Shown: piece by piece, positions 11,269 to 22,235 of the stretch
Position numbering within the stretch: position 1 is the first letter of the stretch
How the letters are laid out: every line of letters begins with the position of its first letter
Origin: Flaccisagitta enflata
Taxonomy: Eukaryota > Chaetognatha > Sagittoidea > Aphragmophora
Direction of reading: 5' to 3'
Assembly (NCBI GenBank): GCA_965153355.1
Contig: OZ231127.1
Location: forward strand, 744,001-808,000
DNA: 64,000 bases
Notes under the pieces: generated by a model
What the model was told of the DNA's origin: nothing
Databases searched by the model: none
What the model saw: the letters and a program-made list of their open reading frames with translations, nothing else
Translations under genes and position numbers: made by a program

Positions 11269-12780
11269 TTGCTCGATATGGTGGAGATGTTGAGGGAGAT
11301 GGGGAAGATGAAGGATGGAGCGCAGGGGGAAGATGGTGTGCGGGTGAGTTATGTGCTGAAAGGAGGGAGAAGGGTGAAAGAGAGGATGGTAAAGGTGGTT
11401 CAATTCATTTGGACGGAAGGAGCGGAGAAATGGGAGGATGGCCTGAAGAGGGGGCTGATTGTGCCGTTGTATAAGATGAAGGGGAGTAAGGACGATCCTA
11501 ACAACTACCGAGGGGTCTGTCTGCTGTCAATGGGTAGGAGGATTATAGCAAGAATAGTAGCAACAAGACTAAAGGAGTGGGCAGAAGACATGGGTCTCCT
11601 GGACGACAACCAGGCAGGATTCAGGAAAGGTCGTTCAACTGCCGACGCCACGCAAATCATGATGAGACTCCAGGAGGACGCCGAGGATCTGATCAAAAGG
11701 AGAGACGGCAACCTGGAAGAGGGAGACCTTATTCCATCAGCCCGACTGCTAGACATCACAAAAGCTTACCCAAGAGTGAACAAGCCGGCGCTCTGGCGTC
11801 TGCTAGAGAGGTATGGCTTAGAAGGTGATTTCCTCAGGTTGTTAAAAGAAATGCACAAAACCACAGAATATGTTGTAAGAGGCAAGGAAATCAACAGTGA
11901 GTCGTGGAAGCCAGAAAGAGGTCTGACAGAGGGCTGTCCATCGTCACCAGATTTATTCAACATCTATCACCAAGCGCCGATGAGAATTGCTGAAAAAGTG
12001 AGGAAGGAGAAAGCGGCGGGAAATGGTAAAACGGCTGGCATCGTGGTGTGTTGGGTGCCAGGCAGCGCCTTCCCGTTGGAAAAGACGCTGGGAAAAGGGT
12101 GCTCAGAGGCGGTAGAAGTGACTTTGGAAAAATCCTTATTCGCGGACGACACAACGGCGGTTGGAGACAAAAAGGAGCTGGAGGAAGGAGTCAAAATCAT
12201 TAAGGAAGTCATGGGGAGGTTTGAGGAGAGGTGCCATGACGGAAAGGAGGAGGTTTTGGACTTTGGGACGGAGGAGGGAGGAAAGGTGAGAATGCTAGGT
12301 TGCTGGATGGGATGGTCGGTCGACATCAGAAATAGACTTCAGAGGGCAGGAAAGTGTTGGTGGAAGCTGAAGAGTCGGCTGATTGGGTCTAAATTATCCA
12401 AGAAGAAACAAGCACGGGTAGCCGAAGCATGCGTGGAAAGCGCATTGTTGTTTGACTGCCATGTAAGAGTTTGGCAAGTGAAGGAACTCAAAAGATTGCA
12501 GGTTTTTATGGATAAGATCTACCGTTACATTTGGAGCAGAAAGACGGAGCCTCCGACGATCCAGATGCAAGAGGAGGGAAAAAACATGACGGACTTGAGA
12601 AAGGAATTGGGAGTGAAGTCAATTCGATGGAAAGTAGAGAAGAGAATTTTGGAAAGGATTGGTCACGTCATGAGGATGGAAGACGATAGAATTACCAAGG
12701 TGGTCACATTAGGATGGATCAAGGAATTGGAGAAGTATGGAAAAACAAAAGGAAGATGTAGGAAAACCGTCTTCTATTGG
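11269..12780 (+). pseudogene. Non-LTR reverse transcriptase (first part, interrupted)
   Basis: A 504-codon open stretch encodes an RNA-directed DNA polymerase of the LINE type, which would copy element RNA at the nicked target. Visible in order: RT finger block with PLYKMKGSKDDPNNYRGVCL (~66-85), QAGFRKGRSTADA (~115-127), first catalytic aspartate in LLDITKAYPRV (Asp ~162, where the usual AFD-type triplet is AYP), RGLTEGCPSSPDLFN (~217-231), and the catalytic FADD box (291-294). A thumb-like segment follows, then RIGHVMRMEDDR (~463-474), typical of LINE C-terminal regions. The protein starts inside the RT domain, so the endonuclease is absent. The frame continues past 12780 only into the inserted element and resumes, shifted, at 13032. 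The start is simply the first codon after an upstream TAA and is not a real initiation site. Confidence 0.9.
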
Positions 12781-12782
12781 AA

Positions 12783-13028
12783 CAAGGTCATTAGACCTAA
12801 GTCGCGTGCGTCGGCACTTTCAAAAAAAGTCAGGCAGACAGACAGGCAAGCAACTTTTTTTCAAAAAGACATTTGAAATAGTTGTTTACTTGTCCAAGTT
12901 ACTTTCATACTATTCAGAGGCAAAAAAACACAATGAAAAGCCTTTAAAACCTTTTTGTGACCGACGGACCGACGGACCGCCGGACCGACCGAAAAGTGGG
13001 TTATAGAGTCGCGTAGCACGCGACTAAA
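12783..13028 (+). mobile_element. CH element, subfamily D, inserted in the retrotransposon ORF
   Basis: CAAGGTCATTAGACC at the 5' end, AGTCGCGTGCG, T-rich interior, GACGGACC tract, and terminal hairpin AGTCGCGTAGCACGCGACT followed by A's. About 250 bp and closely related to the copy at 7583-7853. It lies inside the reverse transcriptase reading frame. Taking AA as the target duplication (12781-12782 and 13029-13030) and removing 248 bp fuses ...FYW to KLVREAGWD in one frame. Confidence 0.9.
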
Positions 13029-13031
13029 AAG

Positions 13032-13613
13032 TTGGTGAGAGAAGCAGGTTGGGATGCAACTAACATTGGTGCTTTGACGGCAGACAGGAAGAAATGGAAG
13101 GCACTGGTCAAGGACAGAATGGGACACATTTTGAAGTGGGAGGAGAGCAAAGGAAACAAATGGACAGGAGGAGAAGTAACAAGAAATCAGGAGAAGGAGG
13201 AAATGGTGATCTTCAAGTGCGAAGTCTGCGGCAAGACATGCAGGTCAAAAGGGGGGCTGGTGAATCACCGGCGACGAATCCACGAGGTTTCAGAACAAAA
13301 GAAGAAATTCAGATGTCAGAAATGCGAGTTGGAATTCGACTCTGAGGCCAGCTTGAAAAATCACCTGAAAGTCTGCGGCGGGGCAAAGGCGGCAGCACCA
13401 GGAAGAAGAAGATGTATATGTGGAAAGGAATTCAGTGAAGGTTATTTCCGCAGACACCGAAATAGATGCGCCATGTGGGCTACGTCACAAACAGAAGAGC
13501 CGCCGGCTCCGGCTCGGCAGCGGCCGCGGGTGACGTGCGCGTGCGGCGCCACGGTCTTGAAGACAAACTATGCTAGACACAGAAAAGAAGCTTGTTCGAG
13601 CAGGGAGGCTTGA
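13032..13613 (+). pseudogene. Non-LTR retrotransposon C-terminal zinc-finger region (second part)
   Basis: Continuation of the interrupted reverse transcriptase frame, about 193 codons to a TGA. It opens with VREAGWDATNIGALTADRKK, matching the W...L..DR..W segment common at LINE C-termini (residues ~3-25). Four zinc-binding clusters follow: CEVC...H79/H84 (C63, C66), CQKC...H111...C115 (C95, C98), CIC...H142...C146 (C128, C130) and CAC...H183...C188 (C169, C171). The first is C2H2-like; the others resemble CCHC knuckles. A Pro/Arg-rich linker (~156-166) precedes the last cluster. The apparent TTG start is only the first codon after the insertion, not a true start. The fingers presumably bind the element's RNA or target DNA, which is inference from family behaviour. 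Confidence 0.85.
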
Positions 13614-13659
13614 CCCTAACGGGGTCGGTATGCCTTTCTTGGATCTTGGATCTTGGACG

Positions 13660-13757
13660 ACAGCAACAACGACGACGACCACGACGACGACAACATCAAC
13701 AACAACATCAACATCGACAACGCCAACAACAACAACAACGCCAATAACAACAACGCC

Positions 13758-13813
<56 letters not shown>

Positions 13814-13837
13814 CGACAACGACAACGACAACGACGA

Positions 13838-13880
<43 letters not shown>

Positions 13881-14042
13881 AACAACGACAACAACGACAA
13901 CAACGACAACGACAACGACGACAACAACAACAACGACAACGACAACGACGACAACAACGCCGACAACGCCGACAATGACGACAACGACAACAACGCCGAC
14001 AACGACGACAACGACGACAACAACAACAACGACGACAACAAT
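13660..14042. repeat. (AAC/GAC)n microsatellite tail of the retrotransposon
   Basis: AAC and GAC trinucleotides, about 380 bp, directly after the retrotransposon 3' UTR. Long Thr-, Asn/Asp- or Leu-rich frames here are repeat translations. Confidence 0.95.
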
Positions 14043-14045
14043 TAA

Positions 14046-15080
14046 AATGACGAAGGCGATCTTGAAAAAAAAGATGAAACTGATCGATCAAAGAGCTAGA
14101 AATAAAGGATGATTGAATGAACTAGTCGTAAAATGAATGAAAAAGTGAACCAATGAATGGATATGATCGTGAATAGTGAACAAGTAAGCGTTATGTTGAA
14201 AGATTTCTGTGCAATAACTGTATCTGTTTCCTTAATACTATCGATCTGTTCTGCACTACTTGAATGACGTTTTCATCTTTTAAGAGTACTCGTGCTAGAA
14301 ATTGAGCAAAGAATCATCGACTAAGTTGACATCGGTGGTAAAAACGTAAATTTGATCCCATTTCGTAAAAGACATATGAATATAGCTGCCGTGATTTGTA
14401 CTGAATGTATATGACGCTAGTTGAGCTGTCGATCTGTTTTAAGGTTGGCTAAACCCATCTACGTCTTGTCGTTAACTCTTAACCTACAAACAGCTGGTAA
14501 ACGAGGTTCCCATGACTTCTGCATCCCCCGGCTATAAGATGGAAAATGACAACTAAGGTCCGGCGTAGAACATCTGCAATAGGCCTTGTTCATTTTAGAA
14601 AACCTGACAATATCACTTAATACGAACTTATCTGAAAACTTACTTTTTCAATTGGTCAAGCTGCAAAGGTCGCTTTTATTTGTCATGTTTTTGTTCCCTC
14701 TTAAATTTTGTTCCCTCTTAAATTTTTTTTTTTTTTTTTTGAATTCTTGTTTTTTTTCCTATATTTGCTCAAGAAGGACTGAAGCCCCTTTCAAGAGATC
14801 AAAAGCTTGTAATAGTTTTAAAAGAACTTCTAGGGCTGTTGCCATAAAGTCAAAGATAAAGACAATACGAGACTGCCGAGGAAAAAAACTGGGCTCGGAG
14901 GATGAGGAGGAGAAGGAGGAGCAGGAAAAGGGAACGATAAAAAGATGATAAATAAGATGAATGTCTTTAGAGAGAAAATGGTGAGGATGAAAAGAGGAGA
15001 ATAGAGATAGACTTGTAGTTAAAGACAACGTCGTAAGCGATTGTAGAGAAAATGCATGGTCATAGACCATAGTTGAAATC
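14046..15080. other. Unrecognised non-coding span
   Basis: About 1 kb without recognised repeat families. Contains short T runs near 14730-14760. Small open frames show no domains. Confidence 0.5.
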
Positions 15081-15164
15081 GAGAGGATGATGTGTGGATG
15101 GCCTGTGGAAGTGTTTGTCATGGTGTTTATCATGGTACTTGTCAACACTCATATCCCTTCTTCC

Positions 15165-15655
15165 ATCCTTCCACTCATCAATCTAACCATCCATCTATCC
15201 CCACATACACCCATCCATCCACCCATTCATTCAACCAGCCAGCCAGCCAGCCAGCCAGCCAAACGCCTACCCGTATATTTATCCGTCCATCAGTCCACAC
15301 ATCTATCCGTCCATCCTTTTCACCATCATCTATCCTTACACATCCATATTCTCCCACTTCTTCTTCCAAAGCCACTGTCACCAACGACGTTTTCACCAAA
15401 TCAGAAATAAACGCGACTTTCAACACCGCTACCTGTCACAACCAATTCTATCACCACCGCTTGTTTCATCTCATTCAGTCGCCATCGTTTCTGTCACCAC
15501 TTCTTCTGTCAACACTTTTTCTGTCACCTATTCTTCTGTCACCATCATTTATGTCACCACTTCTTCTGTCACCACTTCTTTTGTCACCATTTATTCTGTT
15601 TCCACTTCCTCTGTCACCTTTTATTCAGTCACCACTTCTCCTGTCACCATCACCG
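15165..15655. repeat. CATC tract and TCTGTCACCACTT-type minisatellite
   Basis: CATC/CAGC tetranucleotides (15170-15345), then irregular ~15-24-bp units around TCTGTCACCACTTCT (15478-15650). Confidence 0.75.
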
Positions 15656-16190
15656 CCAATTTCGCATCAAAGTCGGCTTCCGGCTCGCTCAAAGGATTCC
15701 ACCGGAAAAGAAACGCTTTATGCAAATGAGATTTTGTGAGATTGGGCTCAAGACAGACGATCGCGCTCGAAAACAAGATGTCTATAAGACGATGAGCGTG
15801 CAAAGGCAAAATTTGGTGTCTCTGAAAGTGTATTATTACTTTTATAATAAAGCAAAGGTTATGTAATATTTTTGTTTCCTACAGTGCAGAAGATTGAAGT
15901 AACTTCATTATATGAGGTGAATAAGTTTCTAAGGGACAATTTTCTTTTTTCTAATCAGGTGACCAAAAACAAAAACAAAAAAAAAAAAAACAATTAGCGG
16001 TTTCATTAAATTTTTGTATTGTCAATAATCTTTTATGTAGTTTTGAATTCTTAACAGAAGGAAAAAGAGAGATATATGTTACCGTATATTCTGCCTTGAA
16101 GTGCAACCCGTCCTATACCCGATGATCTACAGAAAGGAAGACGAGAGCAAAAAGAGAAATCCAAAAAGAGGAATTCATCGTGTCACCTTT
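15656..16190. other. Unrecognised non-coding span
   Basis: Mixed AT-rich DNA. Nothing identified beyond an A run near 15975-15990. Confidence 0.5.
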
Positions 16191-16195
16191 CTCTC

Positions 16196-16197
<2 letters not shown>

Positions 16198-16238
<41 letters not shown>
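16198..16238. repeat. (TC)n microsatellite
   Basis: About 20 TC copies. Confidence 0.95.
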
Positions 16239-16239
<1 letters not shown>

Positions 16240-16493
16240 ATCATTGTTTTCTTCATCATTGTTTTTGTCATCATCGCTTTCATCCCCTCACAGTTCTCTC
16301 TCAATCTTTGGTTCCATTTGCTTGTGCATGATGGAGTTGCCTCTCGCGTATCTAAGCAATGACTAAAATGGACAAGGATAGGTGGTCCGTCTGTCCATAA
16401 GTCCGTCCGTCCTTCTAGACACTCTTTGTTACTGCGGTACGTATCTGTTGCTGAATGATTCAATTTTGAACTCATGGCATGATTTACCGATTA

Positions 16494-17092
16494 CAGTGCG
16501 ATGCATAAAAAAAGATACAAGCTAAAGTTCATGTTTAAGAGACTCAAAATCAATTTTTTTAGGGTTCTTCTTGGGAGCATTTGAAAGAGCTTCAAAAAAT
16601 GGAGACATTGCCACCAAGCCGAACAAGTTTGATCAATTTGTTTAGATTCTATGATAAATCAAAGACAAGGTATCAAAAACAGAAATGAAAATTGTGACCT
16701 TTTTTGCTGCTATCAGGAAAGGAATGTTTTTACTTAAATTAACATAATTCTTAAACAAATTGAGCTACAGATGCCAGATACGATTCAGATGGAAGCTATT
16801 TTGAAGGGCTTTCCAAATGTCATGGATTTTTATCAGTTCACAGTCAATTCAAAGAACCTAGATATGATCAAAGTAAATTTTAAGAGTCATTTGAAGATCT
16901 TGCATCTATTGACAACACCTACTTTTCGATTTAAGATAAAATCTAATCAAATTGACCAAAATGTTTGTGATTGAAACCAATGACTTCATTTCCTCCAACT
17001 CTTTGGATTTCTCATAGAAAAAAAAATTATGTGATTTTTAAGCATTGAAATCTTGAATATAAAATTTGTATCTTTTTTTATGCATCGCACTG
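16494..17092. mobile_element. ~600-bp TIR element with TTA (or TA) flanks
   Basis: Terminal inverted repeats of ~27 bp begin CAGTGCGATGCATAAAAA and match perfectly. TTA lies directly outside both ends (16491-16493 and 17093-17095). A 3-bp TTA/TWA duplication would fit PIF/Harbinger elements; a TA duplication with one extra base is the alternative. AT-rich interior with no transposase frame. Confidence 0.83.
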
Positions 17093-17095
17093 TTA

Positions 17096-17596
17096 TGCGG
17101 AAATGGTCAACCTCCGGCTGGTTTGGACGAATTGCTCCAAAAAGGCGAATCCGTGTTACTGCGTTCTGTATTACTCGGCTAACTCAAGTTAAAATCGGGA
17201 TGAATTATATGGTGGGCGGCTGGGCGCGCTAGGTGACTGATTTCGGTAGGCGTTCAGCCTGTTGAGTATACACAACGAGGGGAAGAGTGTAGCGCAGCCA
17301 ATGACCCCGGGGGGGCATAGCCGAAATTGGTAAATCACACCAATGAATGGTTTATCAAAATCTTAAAGAAGAGTAACGTGATAAAGCTTAGTTCAGGCGA
17401 AAGAGATTGATAAGACAATAATCGCCTTATAATAAGGTGAATTTTAACCAAAATTCATTCATGCATTGGCACGTAGGCGATTGTCCGCAGTGGTCACCTC
17501 ATCTTTGTCATTGCGTATTCCTTATTCCGGAAACAGCCCCTAGTCGCATTTTAGCAATATGCAAATGATATTTGCAAGAACGATTGATGATACTCA
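17096..17596. other. Unrecognised non-coding span
   Basis: Near-unique DNA, moderately GC-rich between 17100 and 17330. No frames with domain character. Confidence 0.5.
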
Positions 17597-17773
17597 AACA
17601 TGGCCGCATGCGCGGCGAAACAGTCGCGGACAGTTGGGCAGGGGCCGTAATGCTAACGCAAAAACCACTCGAAATTCAAAAATATTTGGGACGAACCGAC
17701 CTATCGACCTACCGACCTACCAACCTACCAACCGACACAGCGAGGTAAAGAGTCGCGTGTCCGTGACTAAAAA
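17597..17773 (+). mobile_element. CH element, subfamily C (full length)
   Basis: AACATGGCCG...GCGGC at the 5' end, X = AGTCGCGGAC, GTTGGGCAGGGGC, GACCTACC tract, terminal hairpin AGTCGCGTGTCCGTGACT plus AAAAA. X pairs with the 3' arm apart from one position that would be a G-U pair in RNA. Confidence 0.85.
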
Positions 17774-17837
17774 TTGTTTGCGAAACACAGACTGGTTTGA
17801 TATCTTGATCAGCTTTAGACAAGCGGATAGGAAATGC

Positions 17838-17906
17838 AGCATTGCATTGTATTTCATTGCATTGCATTGCATTGCATTGCATTGCATTGCATTGCATTGC
17901 ATTGCA
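17838..17906. repeat. (GCATT)n microsatellite
   Basis: About 12 copies of ATTGC. Confidence 0.95.
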
Positions 17907-17919
17907 AGTATAAGCAAGA

Positions 17920-18390
17920 TGCTTTTAACTGACCACGTAAGATGAAACTTTCACTTCCTAAGTTCCAACTTTGTTTTCATTTGTCGCCTCTGTCATTGCC
18001 GTTGTTATCATCGACGTCTTTGGTTATCGATGTTGTCGGTTTCGATGAAACGATGCGTCTTTGAATCGTAATCGTTTTCGTAATCGGATTTGGGTCATCG
18101 TTCGCGTGACTTAAATTTGGAAGCTTGGTTGCCTAGTTACGGTGCCGAGATACGGAACTTTCCAACCTACCGCCTACCGCTCTCCATAGCCACACGCGAA
18201 TGACGTGATACTACACGTCAAGAGTCATGAAATCCAAAACGTAAGCCTCTTTGCTGAGTAAATCTCTCTCTATTTAGAATGAGATTAAGTCAGCGCAGCG
18301 CGAAGTGGCTACTCTAACCTTTGTTAATCCCATGAAAGTCATTGACCAATATAAACCACAGTTTCAAAAGAAGTTATAATACATCTGTCA
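17920..18390. other. Unrecognised non-coding span
   Basis: Near-unique DNA with short CG-containing stretches. No gene recognised. Confidence 0.5.
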
Positions 18391-18465
18391 TTTTAGTCGC
18401 GGTTGCGTGACTCTTGAAGAAGCTATTTTGGTTGGTCCTTTGATTCGTCCGTCTGTCTATCTGTA
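18391..18465 (-). mobile_element. CH 3' fragment
   Basis: On the minus strand a GACG-type tract leads to a decayed hairpin AGTCACGCAACCGCGACT and AAAA. Confidence 0.68.
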
Positions 18466-18612
18466 ACAGTCTCCTTATCGGCATTTACGGGATATACATT
18501 CATCCTTCTATGCTCCTGCTAAACTGATTGATTAGCCTTTTCCATCACTGTCCCTTTGCATGATACCAATAAAGGTTGCAGAAACTATGGCACAGCTGCT
18601 AAGATAAAGAAA

Positions 18613-18807
18613 AACAAGGCCGGATACACGGCTACCGAAGTCGCGTGCGGGTGGGCAGGGGCAATATTTGAGGTCACTAGACAACGTGGGCAGGAGCAGT
18701 GAGGTCCAAGAAATAAAATCATAAAAAAAAGTAAAGTGTGACGGACCGACCGACCGACCGACCGACGGACAAAGCGGGTTGTAGAGTCGCGTGCACGCGA
18801 CTAAAAA
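18613..18807 (+). mobile_element. CH element, subfamily A (best preserved full-length copy)
   Basis: AACAAGGCCGGATACACGGC, X = AGTCGCGTGC followed by GGGTGGGCAGGGGC. The interior has a second GGGCAGGAGCAG, then GACGGACCGACCGACC, CAAAGCGGGTTGTAG and the perfect palindrome AGTCGCGTGCACGCGACT (18785-18802) plus AAAAA. The 3' arm GCACGCGACT is the exact complement of X. 195 bp, non-coding. Confidence 0.92.
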
Positions 18808-19094
18808 CTCAAGCGTCTACATCACAGCGCTTTCGGACTTGTTTCTCTCCTTCCGCTTCTATTTGGAATACATCTGCAACATGAGCATTGAACCAGATGT
18901 GAAAAAAGGCCATTTTGGTGCGCAGAGAAAGAAAAACGTTAGCATCTTAAATCTGTTGGGGGGAGGACGGGGAGGGGGGGGGAAGGGGGGGGGGGTGATC
19001 AGTGATTTGGCGAAGTGGGTCACTTTAGTCATTTCCAACTACTTAATTCGGTCAAGTTAGTCGAGGGGTCACTTGATCGACTTGACGGGGTCAT

Positions 19095-20177
19095 CAGGGT
19101 ACGACAAAGTGCCCAAGCACGCAGGCATTGCTTGTAGGCAGCTAGCAGATTTTGCAGGCAGGGAATAGGAAAAAAATAAAGAAATAAAGAAATGAAAAAA
19201 TAAAAATTAAAAAAATAAAAAAATAAAAAAATAAGAAAGTTTAAACAATTATAAAAAAATTAAAAATTTTTAGATTTGTATCTGTCTTCAGCAGTATTCA
19301 TCTAATTTGCAATATCAAAGGAAAATAAACTATTTGATATCATCTATGATTAAAACCAAATTTTTGACCTTTTCAGACCTTCTTCAGGGCTTAGTACTTG
19401 ATGTAAACCATTTGTCATGAAAAATATACAGAAACTGTTATATTGCTACAAGAAATTATTGTTTTATGTTTTTTTTTATTAAATCTAGGATATCACTACC
19501 TGAAGATTGATATACTAACTAGGCGGAAAAAATCTTTCGGTACGTTTACGTGCATATCTCAGGTTAGAATCAACCAAACATCAAAAAATCGGTGAGATTA
19601 ATAAAGCTCTTCAAATTTGCAAGAGATTGACGCAAACCGCATCCCTCTAGCTCTATGCATTCAAAAGCTATTCAACTTTATATGAAATACTTGAGTTTTA
19701 ATTTTGCCATTTTTCCACAATCTTCTAATGATATCATTTCACTCTTTTTTTGATTACTTCTAAACACCTTGAGCTGGACAGATGCGATTTGCGTTGCCTG
19801 CTTGCAAATTTGGAGGGCTTCATTTATGTCACCAATTTTTCTATGATTTAATGATTCTTTTGAAAACTGCGAGTCTAAATGTAGCGAAAGAATAGACAAT
19901 AGAAAATTGCGAGAAAGATCTGCAAAGCCTTCACTCCTTAGTAACTCGAACTGCTCTACAAAACGCTTCCGAAACAAATGTCGGCTCTGATTCAGTCAAA
20001 GGGAGCTCACACTAATTATTGATGGATTTGTAATTGATTTGTATTCATTTATACGCCAATGAATACGTTTTTGTTACAGGACGAAAGATTTTTTCCTCCA
20101 AGATAGTAGATATTTTGTAGGCAGGAGCTGGTGGAAAAATCTCGCTTGTAGGCAGCTAAAAATTTTGTCGAGCCCTG
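19095..20177. mobile_element. 1,083-bp hAT-like element, non-autonomous
   Basis: TIRs CAGGGTACGACAAA and CAGGGCTCGACAAA (12 of 14 matching) are flanked by a perfect 8-bp duplication GGGGTCAT (19087-19094 and 20178-20185). Eight bases is the hallmark of the hAT superfamily. Subterminal TTGTAGGCAGCTA motifs occur near both ends (19131 and 20143). No transposase domain. The interior holds an inverted pair of related segments (about 19566-19655 and 19770-19858) and AT-rich filler. Confidence 0.92.
19678..19977 (-). pseudogene. Coding-like remnant inside the hAT element
   Basis: A 99-codon frame containing KIGDINEALQICKQATQIAS. The plus-strand inverted segment at ~19570-19655 reads KIGEINKALQICKRLTQTAS in one frame, so the two arms differ mainly by conservative or silent changes. 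This suggests a fragment of a once-translated protein, perhaps transposase or captured host sequence. I do not recognise the family. It could also be a coincidence of a diverged duplication. Confidence 0.35.
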
Positions 20178-20188
20178 GGGGTCATGAA

Positions 20189-20632
20189 ACACTATGGGAT
20201 CACGACCGGTATTGATATTGGTCAGACAACTCGAAGGGATCACTGCTGGTATTGGTATCGGTCATAAAACACAATGGAATCACTACTGGCATTGGTATTG
20301 GTCAGACAACTCTATGGGATCACTGCTGGTATTGGTATTGGTCATGGAACACTATGGGATCACTGCTGGTATTGGTAAGACAACATTGTGGCATCACTGC
20401 TGGTATTGGTATTGGTCATGCAACACTATGGGATCACGGCAGGTATTGGTAATGGTATTGGTCATGGAACACTATGGGATCACTGCTGGTATTGGTATTG
20501 GTCATGGAACATTATGGGATCACTGCTGGTATAGGTCAGACAACATTGTGGCATCATTGCTGGTATTGGTATTGGTCATGGAACACCGCTGGTATTGGTC
20601 TTGGTCATGAAACTCTATGGGATCACTGTTGG
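20189..20632. repeat. ~40-bp minisatellite
   Basis: Irregular units around ATCACTGCTGGTATTGGTAT followed by TGGTCATGGAACACTATGGG, with internal TGGTAT expansions. About 11 units. Confidence 0.88.
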
Positions 20633-20744
20633 ATTTAATAAGAGAAAATTGGTGTTTATAGTGTATTATATATCAATGCAAAAATAAGGACAGCTATCAT
20701 GTCAATGGCTGTTGTCACTTCCCACCCGCGACTGGCCACTTGCC

Positions 20745-21160
20745 CTTAAGCACTTGTGATTCGCTAGTTACCATTAGTCATTTCCAACTATTCATTTGCC
20801 ATTTGCAAGTATCCTTTCACCATTTGCCACTTCCCATCTGTTATTGGTCACTTCCAATCTGTCATTTACCTCCTCTTATACATCATTTGCCATCTGTCAT
20901 CCATCATCTGGCACATCCCTCCATCTTTTGCCACTTCCAATATAAAATTTGCTACTTCCCAACCAAAATTTGTCACTTATCACCTGACATTTGCCGCTTC
21001 TTATCATTCGCCTCTTCCCAACTATCATTTTCCCCTAATGCCATTTCCCACTAAAGCCATTTCCTACGAATGCTATTTCCCACAAATGCTATTTCCCACA
21101 TGTGCCTTTTCCCACAAATGCCATTTCCCACTAAAGTCATTTGCCATGCGCGCGTTCTAT
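20745..21160. repeat. ~19-21-bp CATTTGCCACTTCCCA minisatellite
   Basis: Degenerate units built from CATTTGCCACTTCCCA and CTATCATTT, about 20 copies. Confidence 0.8.
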
Positions 21161-21493
21161 TCTCGGAAAAATCCTTTTCTTAGATGATATTTTCTTCATC
21201 AGAATTTGCATGAATGAAGGTTTTACGTGATAGTGACAATGGAAATGTGACATCTTTTCAACTTTGAGGTGACAATGAAAATGTGACATCTTTTCAACTT
21301 TGAGGCCCCTTTTCATGAATTGTGATTTCTGCGCATAACCGATAAAACTTGGGGGGAGGGGGAGAGGAGAGGGAAGCGTAGGAAGAGGAGCAGAAAGAGG
21401 AGAATGAGGAGGAGGAAGAGGAGGAGTACCTAAGTCGGCAAGATGTATTTTTATTTATATCAAATATTCTGACTTTGTTTTCAAATTGATTAA

Positions 21494-21498
<5 letters not shown>

Positions 21499-21580
<82 letters not shown>
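21499..21580. repeat. (GA)n microsatellite
   Basis: About 40 GA copies. Confidence 0.97.
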
Positions 21581-21581
<1 letters not shown>

Positions 21582-21949
21582 CAACTCCATCCCCAATTCC
21601 ATTACCAGTCCCACACGTAAATCACCTTTAAATGAAAGATAGAAAGTGTTTTTTTTTTTCCTTCGTGTCTTCCACTTGGCATTGTGAACAATGGCAGTAC
21701 GCACGTTCTCTGTCTCTGTCCCTGCCCTCCTCTCTGTCTCTGTCTGTCTCTGCCTCTGTCTGTCTCTCTCTCTCTCTCTCGGGTGTATCTCCTAATGGCG
21801 AAAACGCCTAATGGCGAAAATATTTTGATCAGAAAATGGCCTAATGGTGAAAATAGTTTTTTCACTATCAGGAATATTTCAAAGTAAAAATTTTCAATCC
21901 AAAGTGGCTTAATGCAGATTAAAATAAAAAAAATGGTAAAGAGGAATTT

Positions 21950-21951
<2 letters not shown>

Positions 21952-22025
<74 letters not shown>
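21952..22025. repeat. (GA)n microsatellite
   Basis: About 35 GA copies followed by CAAAGACA units. Confidence 0.96.
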
Positions 22026-22027
<2 letters not shown>

Positions 22028-22159
22028 AAGACAAAGACAGACAGAAACGGATAAAGAAAAAGACTGACAGAGACGGAAAGAGAGGAAAGAGTGAAAAAGA
22101 AAATGGGTATAGTTTTACAGAAAACTAGAAGTGGTGTGTGTATTAAGTAGTCAGTGAGG

Positions 22160-22235
22160 GTTTACAAGGCTCTTTTCCACTTATTTCAGCTTGGGTATAA
22201 TGAAGGATATTGTTGGACTTGTCATATAGTATATC
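22160..22235 (+). repeat. Dispersed repeat fragment, copy 2
   Basis: Matches 6697-6775 through TTTCAGCTTGGGTA and GAAGGATATTGTTGG. Family unknown. Confidence 0.55.

Larger units (their letters stand above)
11269..14045 (+). mobile_element. 5'-truncated non-LTR retrotransposon (LINE)
   Basis: Contains a reverse transcriptase domain, C-terminal zinc fingers, a ~45-bp 3' UTR and an AAC/GAC microsatellite tail (13660-14042). The endonuclease and any ORF1 are missing upstream: an in-frame TAA lies just before 11269 and the preceding ~170 bp is AT-rich non-coding DNA. That is the usual outcome of incomplete target-primed reverse transcription. The copy is split at codon 504 by a CH element. The clade was not resolved. 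C-terminal CCHC/CCHH fingers after the RT occur in several metazoan LINE groups. The element is dead by truncation and insertion. Confidence 0.88.

Noticed and set aside
13570-14112. Thr-rich 180-residue frame after the retrotransposon
   Set aside because: Overlaps the retrotransposon stop and its AAC/GAC tail; a repeat translation.
19095-20177. LTR-type element suggested by direct TTGTAGGCAGCTA repeats
   Set aside because: The repeats are short subterminal motifs; TIRs and the 8-bp duplication fit hAT instead.
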